Shown: positions 37,349 through 46,896, counted from the first letter of the stretch. The stretch: DNA of 64,000 nt from Sphingomonas sp. PL-96 (GCF_020707215.1 NZ_JAJFET010000001.1:992001-1056000), one strand, 5' to 3'. Made by a program: numbers and translations. The notes: generated from the sequence alone by a model not told the origin.

Positions 37349-37435
37349 GCAAATCCTCCAATGAGCAAAATGCTTGGATGGAAGCCGGCATCTGCCCGGC
37401 TCCCGAGCGGCCCCGAAGGCACCGCTCACCAGAGG
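37349..37435 (-). promoter_or_regulatory. ROSE-type RNA thermometer in the hsp20 leader
   Basis: The 5' leader of hsp20 on the minus strand has several stacked hairpins (for example GAGCGG...CCGCTC and GAGCCGG...CCGGCTT) and ends in TTTTGCTCATTGGAGGATTT before the ATG. The UUGCU box facing GGAGGAU is the signature of ROSE elements, in which the ribosome site is paired at low temperature and melts on heat shock. Length and position fit the Rfam-type ROSE leaders of rhizobial hsp20 genes. Confidence 0.8.
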
Positions 37436-37463
37436 ATTTGGTGGCCGTAATCGAGCTTTCAAG
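37436..37463 (-). promoter_or_regulatory. RpoH (sigma32)-like heat-shock promoter of hsp20
   Basis: On the minus strand CTTGAA (37463-37458), a 14-nt spacer and CACCAAAT (37443-37436) resemble the CTTGAA...CCCCATnT heat-shock promoter; the -10 match is partial. A start just after it would give the complete ROSE leader. Confidence 0.55.
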
Positions 37464-37501
37464 AGGGTCTGAAAGCAGCAAATCTGCGCGCAAACGACAA
37501 A

Positions 37502-37527
37502 CGCTCGAACCGTTTCCGGTTCGAGCG
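37502..37527. repeat. Perfect 11-bp hairpin in the hsp20-lolC intergenic region
   Basis: CGCTCGAACCG (37502-37512), loop TTTC, CGGTTCGAGCG (37517-37527). It lies upstream of the hsp20 promoter in the 461-nt gap 37349-37809. On the minus strand GTTTGTCGTTTG follows, a poor U tract. The rest of the gap to 37809 holds a T6 run at 37629-37634 and presumably the lolC promoter; I see no gene in it. Confidence 0.55.
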
Positions 37528-37809
37528 CCTGCGTGACGATCGCTCGTCAGCCCCCTTGTCAGCTTCCGGCCCGCACGCTGCTTCCCCACAAGGACAGCGG
37601 GGCCTGAAAGCCTCCCCGAACCACGGCCTTTTTTGCCTGCGTTTCGTGGGGACTTGCTACGTCGCCGGCGGCACCTTGTCACCAGCCCGGACAGCCGGTG
37701 CGCGAGAATCGCTTCACCATGTGTTCATTCGGCAACAGGGCAGATTGCCTCTCCCCGCCACCCCACCTACAGGCGGGGGACCTTCTCCACGACGGGACCT
37801 GCCCAGCCG

Positions 37810-39060
37810 ATGCTCCTTTCCAGCTACGAGCGCATGATCGCCCGACGCTATCTTCTGCCCGGGCGCGGGGAGGCGTTCATCGCCCTGGTTGCCGGCATCA
37901 GCCTTATCGCCGTCATGTTGGGCGTGGCGGCGCTGGTGATCGTCATGAGCGTCATGAACGGCTTCCGCGCGGAGCTGTTCGACAAGATCGTCGGGCTCAA
38001 TGGCCATGCGGTGGTGCAGGGCTACAACGGCGTGCTGCGCGACTGGCGGCAGGTGCTGGACGACGCGCGCAAGACGCCCGGCGTCACCTCTGCCACGCCG
38101 CTGATCGAACAGCCGCTGTTCGCCACGCTGGAGGGGCGGTCGGACTTCGTGCTGGTCCGCGGCATGCAGCTGCAGGACATTCTGAACACCTCCACGATCC
38201 GCGACAATGTAAAGGCAGGCTCGCTCAGGTCGCTGGTGCCGAACAGCGGGACGGTCGCGATCGGCTCCCGGCTCGCGGAGTCGCTCGGCGCCACGGTCGG
38301 CAGCGACATCTCGATCATCAACCCGCAGGGACCGGCGACGCCGTTCGGCACGGCGCTGCGCATGGTAAGCTATCGCGTCGGCGCGATCGTGGAGGTCGGC
38401 GTCTATGATTACGACAAGGCGTTCGTGATCATGCCGATCGAGGATGCGCAGACTCTGCTGATGCTGGGCGACGGCGTGAACATGGTCGAGATCAACACGG
38501 CCGATGCGGACAAGGTCGAGCAGATCGTCACGCCGCTTGCCGAAAAGGTCGGATCGCGCGGGCGCCTGGTCGACTGGCGCCAGCTCAACTCGCAGCTGTT
38601 CGAGGCGCTGGCGGTGGACCGGATCGTCACCTTCACGGTGCTGTCGATCATCATCCTGGTCGCGGTGTTCAACATCCTGTCGTCGCTGATCATGCTGGTG
38701 CGCGCCAAGACCCGCGATATCGCGATCCTGCGGACGATGGGCGCGAGCCGGGCCAGCCTGCTGCGGATCTTCATGACCGTCGGCACCACCGTGGGCGCGC
38801 TTGGCGTGGGGGCAGGGCTGGTGCTCGGCTTCGTCTTCCTGCACTTCCGCCAGAGCGTCGTCGGCTTCATCGGGTTGGTGACGGGGCAGAACATCTGGGA
38901 TCCCACCGTTCGCTTCCTCACCACGCTGCCGTCGAAGGTCGATCCCGTGGAGATCACGACCATTTCGATCGTAGCGCTGCTGCTGGCGTTCCTCGCCACG
39001 CTCTATCCGGCTCTCAAGGCCGCCAACACCGATCCCGTGCAGGTGCTTCGTTATGACTGA
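37810..39060 (+). CDS. lolC: Lipoprotein-releasing ABC transporter permease (LolC/LolE)
   Basis: A 416-residue inner-membrane permease of the LolCDE complex, which extracts mature lipoproteins for transfer to LolA. The N-terminal cytoplasmic stretch [23 protein letters not shown] is typical, followed by TM1 (residues about 24-50 with [15 protein letters not shown]), a large periplasmic domain, and three C-terminal helices ([24 protein letters not shown] region, [18 protein letters not shown]) with the coupling loop [16 protein letters not shown]. Alphaproteobacteria often have a single LolC/E-type permease (LolF); only one is present here. It overlaps lolD by 8 nt. Confidence 0.95.
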   Translation: MLLSSYERMIARRYLLPGRGEAFIALVAGISLIAVMLGVAALVIVMSVMNGFRAELFDKIVGLNGHAVVQGYNGVLRDWRQVLDDARKTPGVTSATPLIEQPLFATLEGRSDFVLVRGMQLQDILNTSTIRDNVKAGSLRSLVPNSGTVAIGSRLAESLGATVGSDISIINPQGPATPFGTALRMVSYRVGAIVEVGVYDYDKAFVIMPIEDAQTLLMLGDGVNMVEINTADADKVEQIVTPLAEKVGSRGRLVDWRQLNSQLFEALAVDRIVTFTVLSIIILVAVFNILSSLIMLVRAKTRDIAILRTMGASRASLLRIFMTVGTTVGALGVGAGLVLGFVFLHFRQSVVGFIGLVTGQNIWDPTVRFLTTLPSKVDPVEITTISIVALLLAFLATLYPALKAANTDPVQVLRYD

Positions 39061-39727
39061 TCCCGTCCTGCAGACCCAGGCGCTGCGCCGCAGCTTCACC
39101 CAGGGCGAACAGACGATCCATGTGCTGCGCGGTGTCGACCTGAAGGTCGAGCCCGGAGAGATCGTGGCGCTGCTCGGGCCCTCGGGCTCGGGCAAGTCGA
39201 CGCTGCTCCAGGCCGTCGGCCTGCTGGAGGGCGGCTTCGAGGGTTCGATCCGGGTCGGCGGGACCGAGGCAGCGCGGCTCGACAGCGCCGGTCGCACGGC
39301 GATGCGACGCGAGAAGCTGGGCTTCATCTACCAGTTCCACCACCTGCTGCCGGACTTCAACGCGGTCGAGAACGTCGTCCTGCCGCAGCTGATCGCGGGG
39401 AGTGATCGCCCGCACGCCGAGGCGCGCGCACAGGCGCTGCTGACGGCGCTCGGTCTTGGCCACCGCCTGGGTCACCGCCCGAGCCAGCTTTCGGGTGGCG
39501 AGCAGCAGCGGGTCGCCGTCGCCCGTGCGCTAGCCACTCAGCCGGCGCTGGTGCTGGCGGACGAGCCGACCGGCAATCTGGACGAGGCGACCGCCGACGT
39601 GGTGCTGGCCGAATTCCTGCGCCTGGTTCGCCACGAGGGCTCTGCCGCCCTGATTGCGACGCACAACGAACGCCTGGCGCAGCGGATGGACCGGGTGGTC
39701 CGTCTCCATGATGGCGTGCTGAGCTAA
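39053..39727 (+). CDS. lolD: Lipoprotein-releasing ABC transporter ATPase LolD
   Basis: A 224-residue ABC ATPase. Walker A is GPSGSGKST, the signature is [16 protein letters not shown], Walker B is [17 protein letters not shown], and the H-loop is IATHNERL. The MacB/LolD-specific stretch [20 protein letters not shown] is present. Its ATG lies 8 nt inside the end of the permease gene, so the two are coupled; together they power lipoprotein sorting. Confidence 0.97.
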   Translation: MTDPVLQTQALRRSFTQGEQTIHVLRGVDLKVEPGEIVALLGPSGSGKSTLLQAVGLLEGGFEGSIRVGGTEAARLDSAGRTAMRREKLGFIYQFHHLLPDFNAVENVVLPQLIAGSDRPHAEARAQALLTALGLGHRLGHRPSQLSGGEQQRVAVARALATQPALVLADEPTGNLDEATADVVLAEFLRLVRHEGSAALIATHNERLAQRMDRVVRLHDGVLS

Positions 39728-39745
39728 GAACCAGGAGCCGCAACC

Positions 39746-40231
39746 ATGACCCCGATCACCGACATCGCCGTTACCTGCGCGGATGGCAGCAGCAGCACGC
39801 TCGCCGACCATGCAGGCAAGGTCCTGCTGATCGTCAACGTGGCGTCCAAGTGCGGCTTCACCCCGCAATATGAGGGGCTGGAGGCGCTGCACCGCCGCTA
39901 TGCCGATCGCGGCCTGGCGGTGCTGGGCTTCCCCTGCAACCAGTTCGGCGCGCAGGAGCCGGGCGACGCGGCGGAGATCGCGAACTTCTGCTCGCTGACC
40001 TACGACGTGACCTTCCCGTTGTTTGCGAAGATCGACGTGAACGGCGAGCATGCCGCGCCGCTGTTTCGTGCGTTGGCGGCCGAGGCACCCGGGCTGCTCG
40101 GCAGCAAGTCGATCAAGTGGAACTTCACCAAGTTCCTGGTCGACCGCTCGGGCCGGGTCGTGGCGCGATACGCGCCCACGACCAAGCCCGAGGCGCTGGC
40201 GGCAGATATCGAGCGGCTGCTCGACGCTTGA
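39746..40231 (+). CDS. Glutathione peroxidase family protein
   Basis: A 161-residue thioredoxin-fold peroxidase of the GPx/BtuE group. The peroxidatic residue is a Cys (C36 in VNVASKCGFTPQYEGLE), not selenocysteine, and the Gln of GFPCNQFGAQEPG and Trp-Asn of KWNFTKFLVD complete the catalytic set. These enzymes reduce hydroperoxides, often with thioredoxin. No signal peptide. It lies 18 nt after lolD and may be read through from it. Confidence 0.95.
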   Translation: MTPITDIAVTCADGSSSTLADHAGKVLLIVNVASKCGFTPQYEGLEALHRRYADRGLAVLGFPCNQFGAQEPGDAAEIANFCSLTYDVTFPLFAKIDVNGEHAAPLFRALAAEAPGLLGSKSIKWNFTKFLVDRSGRVVARYAPTTKPEALAADIERLLDA

Positions 40232-40235
40232 GGGC

Positions 40236-40820
40236 TCAGACGCCCGTTTCGAAGGCGGGCGCGCCCTTGCGGTGGTTGAGGCCGCTCAGGATTGCCGTGA
40301 TCCCGCCCAACAGGAAGCTGAAGCCGAGGATATAGCCCGGCAGGGTCAGGGCCGAGAACGGCACGGTTGCCAGGATCAGGATCGCGAGCACCAGGTTGAC
40401 GACGCCCAGCGTGATCATCAGCCCCTTGCTGCGGCGCAGCTTCAGGCCCCAGCGGATTTCCATCAGTCCGCGCACTGCGAGCCAGATCGCCACCAGCAGG
40501 GTGAGCGAGATCGCACCGGCAAGCGGGCGGAACACCAGCATCAGTCCGACGACCAGCGACAGGACCCCATAGCCGATCGAATAGCCGCGCACGTCATGAC
40601 CGCGACCGGCGAACCCCGCGACGATCGCCAGCACGCCCGAAACCAGGAAGAAGCTGCCGACGACGATGGTGACCGCGAGCGTGGCCGAAAACGGCCAAGC
40701 GAAGGCGAGCAGCCCCAGCACCGCCGAGGCGATGCCGTAGAGAAGGATCCACCCCCAGCCGGCTCCAGCGCGCGGTAGCGCCTGCGTTGCACCGTCGGAA
40801 GTGGTTCGAAAGTCCGTCAT
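40236..40820 (-). CDS. HdeD family acid/stress membrane protein
   Basis: A 194-residue inner-membrane protein with about six hydrophobic helices in the DUF308/HdeD repeat pattern: GWGWILLYGIASAVLGLLAF, AVTIVVGSFFLVSGVLAIVAG, YGVLSLVVGLMLVFRPLAG, then LTLLVAIWLAVRGLMEI. HdeD in E. coli is tied to acid resistance, but the molecular role is not known. ATG 40820 starts MTDFRTTSDG. A textbook EcfG general-stress promoter (GGAAC-N16-CGTT) lies 31 nt upstream, so it is likely part of the general stress response. Confidence 0.9.
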   Translation of the reverse strand: MTDFRTTSDGATQALPRAGAGWGWILLYGIASAVLGLLAFAWPFSATLAVTIVVGSFFLVSGVLAIVAGFAGRGHDVRGYSIGYGVLSLVVGLMLVFRPLAGAISLTLLVAIWLAVRGLMEIRWGLKLRRSKGLMITLGVVNLVLAILILATVPFSALTLPGYILGFSFLLGGITAILSGLNHRKGAPAFETGV

Positions 40821-40850
40821 CGCCAAAGCCCCTTTTCGGTTCGCAGCAGA

Positions 40851-40875
40851 AACGATGCGCCGGAACGGACGTTCC
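40851..40875 (-). promoter_or_regulatory. EcfG-type general-stress promoter of the HdeD gene
   Basis: On the minus strand GGAAC (40875-40871), a 16-nt spacer and CGTT (40854-40851) match the alphaproteobacterial EcfG consensus exactly. The start site would fall around 40843, about 23 nt before the HdeD ATG. Confidence 0.8.
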
Positions 40876-40924
40876 GTGGCCGCGGCCGCTGGAAGAATCA
40901 CGCAATCTGGGCTAGGCGGAGGCA

Positions 40925-43900
40925 ATGCCGCATTCCGGGTTCGTACCGCTTCGTACTTTCTCCTCCTTCACCATGCTCGAAGGGGCGATCGACCCCAAGG
41001 CGATCGCCAAGAAAGCGGCCAAGCTTGGCTTCCCCGCAATCGCGCTCAGCGACCGCAACGGCCTGTATGCCGCCATGGCCTTTTCCGACGCCTGCAAGGC
41101 GGAGGGCGTGCAGCCGATCATCGGCACGCTGCTCAGCGTCGCGCGTCCGGTGCCCGAGGGCGTCGAGCCGCCGCTCGACTGGCTGGCGCTCTATGCGCAG
41201 GACATGCGCGGCTATGAGAATTTGTGCGCGTTGGTGTCCAAGGCCCATCTCGACCGCCCGGTCGAGATCCCCGCGCATGTCGAGCTATCCGCGCTGGAGG
41301 GGTTCACCGATGGCCTGCTCGCGCTGACCGCGGGCGGTGAGGGGGCGCTGGCCCGGCTGTTCGCAGAAGGGCAGGATACGGCCGCCTTTGCCTATGCCGA
41401 CAAGCTGCAGGCGCTGTTCCCCGGCCGGCTGTACGTCGAGTTGTGCCGCCGCAACGAGGACATCGAACAACGCGCCGAGGCGGCGCTGCTCGACTTGGCG
41501 TACGACCGCGACCTGCCATTGGTCGCGACCAATCCCTGCTGCTTCACGGACCCGGATTTCCATGAGGCGCATGACGCGATGCTCTGCATCGCGAGCTCCA
41601 GCTATGTGGCAAGCGAGGATCGCCAGCGCAGCTCGCCCGACCTCTGGATGAAGCCCGCCGACACGATGCGGGAGATGTTTGACGATCTGCCGGAGGCGAT
41701 CGCCAACACCCTGGTCGTGGCGCAGCGCTGCGCAGTTGCCGCCCCCAAGCGCAAGCCGATCCTGCCCAGCCTCGCCGGCGACCGCGAGGGCGAAGCCGCG
41801 CGGCTTCGCGAGGATGCCTGTGCCGGCCTCGTCATGCGGCTGCGCAAGATCGTGGAGTTGGAGGACGGCGAGGGGCCGGAACTCGACGAGGCGGCGCTGC
41901 GCGCGCGCTTCCCGGAATATTTCGAACGACTGGAGTTCGAGGTCGGCATCATCATCCAGATGGGCTTTCCCGGCTATTTCCTGATCGTCGCGGACTTCAT
42001 CAAATGGGCCAAGGACCACGACATCCCCGTGGGCCCGGGGCGCGGCTCGGGCGCGGGCTCGGCGGTGGCCTGGGCGCTCACCATCACCGACCTGGACCCG
42101 ATCAAGCTCGGCCTGCTGTTCGAACGCTTCCTGAACCCGGAACGCGTGTCGATGCCCGACTTCGACATCGACTTCTGCGAAACCCGGCGCGGCGAAGTGA
42201 TCCGCTACGTCCAGCAGAAATACGGCCGCGACCAGGTGGCGCAGATCATCACCTTCGGAAAGCTGAAGGCGCGCGCGGTGCTCAAGGACACCGGCCGCGT
42301 GCTGCAGATGAGCTACGGCCAGGTCGACCGGCTCGCCAAGCTCGTGCCCAATCACCCGACCGACCCCTGGACGCTGGAACGCGCCATCAACGGCGTGACG
42401 GAGCTGGCCCACCAATATGAGCGCGAGGACGATGTCCGCCGCCTCCTCGACCTGGCGATGCGCCTGGAAGGGCTGCCGCGCCACAGCTCTACCCACGCCG
42501 CCGGCGTGGTGATCGGCGATCGCCCGCTTGCGGAGCTGGTGCCGCTCTACCGCGATCCGCGCTCCGACATGCCGGTCACCCAGTTCGACATGAAATATGT
42601 CGAGGGCGCGGGGCTGGTGAAGTTCGACTTTCTAGGCCTGAAGACCCTGTCGGTGCTTCAGAAGGCCGTCCAGCTGCTCGCCAAGCGCGGCATCACCGTC
42701 GACCTGGACAGCCTCTCCTGGGATGACGAGGGCGTTTATGCGCTCCTGCAGCGCGGTGACACAGTGGGCGTGTTCCAGCTGGAATCCGAAGGCATGCGCC
42801 GCACGCTGACGGCGGTGCGCCCGACCAACTTCGGCGACATCATCGCGCTCGTGTCGCTGTATCGTCCGGGCCCGATGGACAACATCCCGAGCTTCGGCGC
42901 ACGCAAGGCGGGGCGCGAGGAGATCGTCTATCCGCACGATCTTCTGGAGCCGATCCTGAACGAAACCTATGGGATCTTCGTCTATCAGGAACAGGTGATG
43001 CAGGCCGCGCAGATCCTTGCCGGCTTCTCGCTCGGCGGCGCCGACCTGCTGCGCCGCGCGATGGGCAAGAAGGTTCAGGCGGAGATGGACGCGCAGCGCT
43101 CGATCTTTGTCGAGGGCTGCGCCAAGGTGAACAACATCCCGGAGGCGAAAGCCAACGAGCTGTTCGATTTGATCGACAAGTTCGCCGGTTACGGCTTCAA
43201 CAAGTCGCACGCCGCCGCCTATGCGCTGCTCGCCTATCAGACCGCGTGGCTGAAGGCGCATTACCCGCACGAGTTCTTTGCCGCGTCGATGTGCTTCGAC
43301 ATGGCGCAGACCGACAAGCTCGCGATCTTTGTCGATGACATGAAGCGGCTTGGCATCCCCTGCCTGGGACCGGACCTGAACGCGAGCGAGGCCGAGTTCG
43401 ACGTGCAGCCGCACGGCGAGGGGCTGGCAGTGCGCTATGCGCTCGCCGCGCTGAAGGGCGTGGGCGAACGGGCGATGGAGCTGCTGGTCGAGGAGCGGCG
43501 CGGCAACGGCCCGTTCGAGACGCTCGACGACTTCGCCCACCGCGCCGACCCGCGGCTGCTCAACAAGCGCCAGCTGGAGACGCTGGCCTCGGCCGGCGCG
43601 TTCGACAGCATCGTGGCGGATCGGCCGGCGGTCGCTGCGGCGGCGGAGACGCTGCTGGGCGTCGCCGCCCGCACGCAGGAGAACAAGCTGAGCGGGCAGG
43701 GCGGTCTGTTCGGCATCGGCGGCGGTGCGGCGGAGCCCGCGATCCGTCTGCCGCGGGCGCATTGGTCCATGACCGAGGCGATCTCTGCCGAGCGCGAGGC
43801 GTTCGGCTTCTACTTCTCGGCGCACCCGCTCGACCGCTATGCGCATCTTGCCAAGGTTCATGGCGCGCGCAGCATCGCAGCACTTGCCGACACGCCGGTG

Positions 43901-44440
43901 CCGGAAGGCGGCCGTTCGGGCGCAACCGTGGCCGCGCTGGTCGAGGACGCGCGTTGGCGTACTTCGGCCCGGGGCAAGCGCTACATGATGGCGACGTTGT
44001 CGGACGCGAGCGGCCAATGCATCGCCACCTGCTTCGAGGACGCGGCGGCGGAAGCGCTGGAGGAAGCGGGCAAGCTGGGTGGCTGTGGTCTCATGACGCT
44101 GGAGCTGGACCGCCGCCCCGGCGACGAAAGTGCCCGCGTGACGGTGAAGGCGGTCAAGCCCTTCGAGGCGCTGGCGAACAGCGTCCGCCTGACGATGGAG
44201 CTGGTGGTCGAGGACGCAACGGCATTGCCTGCCCTCGCCACGCTGCTGGCCAACCATCGCGGCGCGCGCGGCGAAGTATGGGCCGAGGTAGCGGCGGCAG
44301 GCGGCACGACCGCGCACCTGCTGCTGGGGCGCGACTATCTGCTCGATGGCGAGCTGACGAGCCATGTCGAGCGGCTGCCGGGGATCGTGTCCGCGCAGCT
44401 GCGGGCGGCCGACGCCAAGCGACTCGCGGCGGTCGCCTGA
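40925..44440 (+). CDS. dnaE: DNA polymerase III alpha subunit
   Basis: A 1171-residue replicative polymerase. Order: PHP domain (residues 1-260), palm with the catalytic aspartates in MPDFDIDFCETRRGEVI and the earlier GPGRGSGAGSAVAW, thumb and fingers (AGYGFNKSHAAAYALLAYQTAWLKAHYP), tandem helix-hairpin-helix, an OB fold (TSARGKRYMMATLSDASG) and a C-terminal tau-binding part. The HxH of active PHP domains is replaced (LRTFSSFTMLEGA), so proofreading by this domain is not expected. Length is normal for DnaE1. GGCGGAGG sits right before the ATG. Confidence 0.98.
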   Translation: MPHSGFVPLRTFSSFTMLEGAIDPKAIAKKAAKLGFPAIALSDRNGLYAAMAFSDACKAEGVQPIIGTLLSVARPVPEGVEPPLDWLALYAQDMRGYENLCALVSKAHLDRPVEIPAHVELSALEGFTDGLLALTAGGEGALARLFAEGQDTAAFAYADKLQALFPGRLYVELCRRNEDIEQRAEAALLDLAYDRDLPLVATNPCCFTDPDFHEAHDAMLCIASSSYVASEDRQRSSPDLWMKPADTMREMFDDLPEAIANTLVVAQRCAVAAPKRKPILPSLAGDREGEAARLREDACAGLVMRLRKIVELEDGEGPELDEAALRARFPEYFERLEFEVGIIIQMGFPGYFLIVADFIKWAKDHDIPVGPGRGSGAGSAVAWALTITDLDPIKLGLLFERFLNPERVSMPDFDIDFCETRRGEVIRYVQQKYGRDQVAQIITFGKLKARAVLKDTGRVLQMSYGQVDRLAKLVPNHPTDPWTLERAINGVTELAHQYEREDDVRRLLDLAMRLEGLPRHSSTHAAGVVIGDRPLAELVPLYRDPRSDMPVTQFDMKYVEGAGLVKFDFLGLKTLSVLQKAVQLLAKRGITVDLDSLSWDDEGVYALLQRGDTVGVFQLESEGMRRTLTAVRPTNFGDIIALVSLYRPGPMDNIPSFGARKAGREEIVYPHDLLEPILNETYGIFVYQEQVMQAAQILAGFSLGGADLLRRAMGKKVQAEMDAQRSIFVEGCAKVNNIPEAKANELFDLIDKFAGYGFNKSHAAAYALLAYQTAWLKAHYPHEFFAASMCFDMAQTDKLAIFVDDMKRLGIPCLGPDLNASEAEFDVQPHGEGLAVRYALAALKGVGERAMELLVEERRGNGPFETLDDFAHRADPRLLNKRQLETLASAGAFDSIVADRPAVAAAAETLLGVAARTQENKLSGQGGLFGIGGGAAEPAIRLPRAHWSMTEAISAEREAFGFYFSAHPLDRYAHLAKVHGARSIAALADTPVPEGGRSGATVAALVEDARWRTSARGKRYMMATLSDASGQCIATCFEDAAAEALEEAGKLGGCGLMTLELDRRPGDESARVTVKAVKPFEALANSVRLTMELVVEDATALPALATLLANHRGARGEVWAEVAAAGGTTAHLLLGRDYLLDGELTSHVERLPGIVSAQLRAADAKRLAAVA

Positions 44441-44443
44441 GGC

Positions 44444-45880
44444 TCAGCCCGCCACGACCAGCTTCACCAGCCGGCCCGGCGCCAGCGTCGTTGCGTCCTC
44501 CAGGCCGTTGAGCGTGACGAACCGCTCGCGCTGGTAGTCCGGATACGCCATTCGGCGTGCAAGGCTGTCGATGGTGTCGCCGGCTTTCACCGTGGCGATG
44601 CGGATGCGCTTGCCGCGGATGCTCCCTGCCGCTTGCGGCGACAGTTCGGCGACGCTCGACACCATGCTTGCGAAAGCGCCCAGCCGGCTGCCCGAAGGCG
44701 TCACCACCAAAAAGGAATAGGTGGCCGAGGGGAAGCGGTACGCGATCACCGTCGCGTCCACAGCGCGGCCGTTGCTCGTCGCCGATACGGTGCCTTGCAC
44801 CGTCTGCAGGCCATTCGCCTGACCCGACCGCAGCTCGACCGCGCCGGCATCGCGGGCTCCAAGCTCCGACAGCCGCCCGCGCACGAAGCCGGCGAGATCG
44901 GTGGTGGCCGCCGCCGCGCGGAACTGCGCCTGTCCGCCGCTACCGGCAACCGTCACGGCATCGCTGCCATTGTCGATCTTGTAGCCCTCCGGTGCGGTGA
45001 ACTGGAGCCGCAGCTGCGGGTGGCGGAACGTCTGACCTTCGATGATGCCCTGCGCCGGATTGTCGTCGTACGGCATGCCGTCCAGCATGCGCAGAAAGGT
45101 CGTGTCTTGTGCCATGCTAGGCGCAGCCGCGCGCATCTGCTGCGCGAGTTGGCGCGCGCGTGCGACACGATCGGCGCCATTGGGGTGGGTGCTGGCCCAG
45201 CCGGGGACCGCATCGGCCTGCCGCCCCTCGATCTGCGCAGACAGGGTCTGGTCGTCGTTGAGCTGGCGAAGCATCGCTGACATGCCATAGGGATCATAGC
45301 CCGCAGCGGTGGCGTAGCGCACGCCCAGCCCGTCCGCCTCATATTCCTGAGACCGGCTGAACCCCAGCGTGTAGAGCTGCGTGCCCGTGCTGGCGATCCG
45401 TCCCAGAATGTCGCTGCCGGTCAGCCACCCCACGCCTGCCGAAAGCAGGCCGCCCAGGGTGGCGCGCGTGTTGCGCTTGTTGGAGTGCCGTGCCGCGACA
45501 TGCCCGACTTCATGCCCAAGCACCGCGGCAAGCTCCGCCTCGCTGTTCATGAGCGCGAGCAGCTGGCGCGTGACATAGACGTAGCCGCCTGGAATGGCGA
45601 AGGCGTTCTCGACGGAGGAGTCCAGCAAGGTGACCGTGAAGTCGCCCTGCGCATTCGAGAGGCCGGACTGTACCGCGACCCGCTTGCCGACGCGTTCGAC
45701 ATAGGCAGCCTGCGGGCCGGAATAGGCGCCGCCGAACTCGGCCAGCAGCTGCGGATGCGCCTGCGCGCCCTGCGCTTTGTCGGATCGGGATATGGTGCGC
45801 GCGGTCTGGGCGGATGCCGGCAGGGTTGGCGCGACCAGGAGAGCGGCCGCGGCAGCGGCGGTGATGCAGGTACGGTTCAT
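44444..45880 (-). CDS. M48 family metalloprotease with C-terminal LysM-like domain
   Basis: A 478-residue periplasmic protease related to BepA/LoiP/YfgC. Signal peptide MNRTCITAAAAAALLVAPTLPASAQ. The zinc site is AELAAVLGHEVGHVAARHS with the third ligand in SQEYEADGLGVRYATAAGYDP. Residues about 290-420 are a domain of unknown role (LRLQFTAPEGYKIDNGSDAV). The end (TVKAGDTIDSLARRMAYPD to the stop) reads like a LysM repeat. Such proteins act on outer-membrane assembly. ATG 45880 begins the signal peptide. It converges with dnaE, 3 nt between the stops. Confidence 0.93.
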   Translation of the reverse strand: MNRTCITAAAAAALLVAPTLPASAQTARTISRSDKAQGAQAHPQLLAEFGGAYSGPQAAYVERVGKRVAVQSGLSNAQGDFTVTLLDSSVENAFAIPGGYVYVTRQLLALMNSEAELAAVLGHEVGHVAARHSNKRNTRATLGGLLSAGVGWLTGSDILGRIASTGTQLYTLGFSRSQEYEADGLGVRYATAAGYDPYGMSAMLRQLNDDQTLSAQIEGRQADAVPGWASTHPNGADRVARARQLAQQMRAAAPSMAQDTTFLRMLDGMPYDDNPAQGIIEGQTFRHPQLRLQFTAPEGYKIDNGSDAVTVAGSGGQAQFRAAAATTDLAGFVRGRLSELGARDAGAVELRSGQANGLQTVQGTVSATSNGRAVDATVIAYRFPSATYSFLVVTPSGSRLGAFASMVSSVAELSPQAAGSIRGKRIRIATVKAGDTIDSLARRMAYPDYQRERFVTLNGLEDATTLAPGRLVKLVVAG

Positions 45881-45939
45881 GAGTCCTCCCGGCATGCTTG
45901 AGCGTTTGTTGGAACATCCGGTTCCACGTGCCAAGTCGG

Positions 45940-46782
45940 TCAGTCGAACAGCTCCCCCTGCGGCCCGCGCGGCGGGCGGAACTGGTCGCAGCGCAGGGGC
46001 ATGCGCCCCTTGTCCAGGCCGTAGCGGTGCACGGCGATGCGGAAGCGGGTGCGCATGAGCTCGGCCCAGGGGCCCGACCCCTGCATGCGCGTGAAGAAAT
46101 CCGGGTCGTTGACGCGCCCCCCGCGCAGGGAGCGGATGATCGCCATCACCTTGTCAGCGCGGTCGGGAAAGTGCGTGTCGAGCCAGGCGCGGAACAGCGG
46201 TGCTACTTCCCAGGGAAGGCGGACGGGCAGGAAGAAGGCGCCGCGCGCGCCCGCCGCCGCCGCCTGCTCCAGGATCTTCTCCATCTCACCATCGGTGATT
46301 GCCGGGATCACGGGCGCGACGGAGACCGAGCAGGGGACGCCCGCTTCGGTAAGGGCGGCGATCGCCGCGAGCCGCTTGCGCGGGTGCGGTGCCCGCGGCT
46401 CCAGCGTACGCGCGATCACCGGGTCGAGCGAGGTGATCGACATCGCCACCGACACCAGCCCCTTTGCCGCCATCGGCGCCAGCAGGTCGAGGTCGCGGAC
46501 AACGCGGTCCGATTTGGTGGTGATGGTCAGCGGATGGTTGCACTCCGACAGAAGCTCGATGCAGCCTCGCGCGATCCGCCACTCGCCTTCGATCGGCTGA
46601 TAGGGATCCGTGTTGGTGCCAAAGGCGATCGGCCGCACCGCATAGCTTCGCTTCGCGAGTTCGCTGCGCAACAGGGCAGGGGCATCCGGCTTGGCAAACA
46701 GCCGGGTCTCGAAATCAATGCCGGGCGACAGGTCGTGATAGGCATGGCTCGGCCGCGCGAAGCAGTAGATGCAGCCATGCTC
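45940..46782 (-). pseudogene. PA0069-family radical SAM protein, 3' fragment
   Basis: This is the C-terminal part (about 280 codons) of a PA0069-type radical SAM protein. Reading upstream on the minus strand the frame runs without fault through SELAKRSYA, FETRLFAKPDAPALL and EHGCIYCFARPSHAYHDL, which contains the last two Cys of the CxxxCxxC cluster motif. At 46783 similarity stops abruptly and a stop codon lies a few codons further upstream. The missing 74 N-terminal codons, including the first cluster Cys, are found intact at 47855-48076. The gene is thus split by an insertion and very likely inactive. Confidence 0.88.
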
Positions 46783-46800
46783 CCAGGGACGAGTAGCGTG

Positions 46801-46813
46801 TCACTCTGAGTGA
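46801..46813. repeat. Border palindrome of the insertion (right side)
   Basis: TCACTC-T-GAGTGA, a perfect 6-1-6 inverted repeat about 20 nt inside the border next to the 3' gene fragment. It may be a recombination or binding site. Confidence 0.45.
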
Positions 46814-46896
46814 GGGGCAGCGGACAGGGGTTGCCGGTGAAACTGACGCTCGGCGTTTGTCTCATCGCATTACCGTGAACCCCTTCGCGGAGCTCA

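Noticed and set aside
39746..40231. Selenocysteine in the glutathione peroxidase.
   Set aside because: The active-site codon is TGC (Cys) and no in-frame TGA occurs there.
46527..46865. A 112-codon minus-strand frame spanning the right border of the insertion.
   Set aside because: It is a different frame of the radical SAM 3' fragment that runs by chance into the insert; it has no protein-like features.
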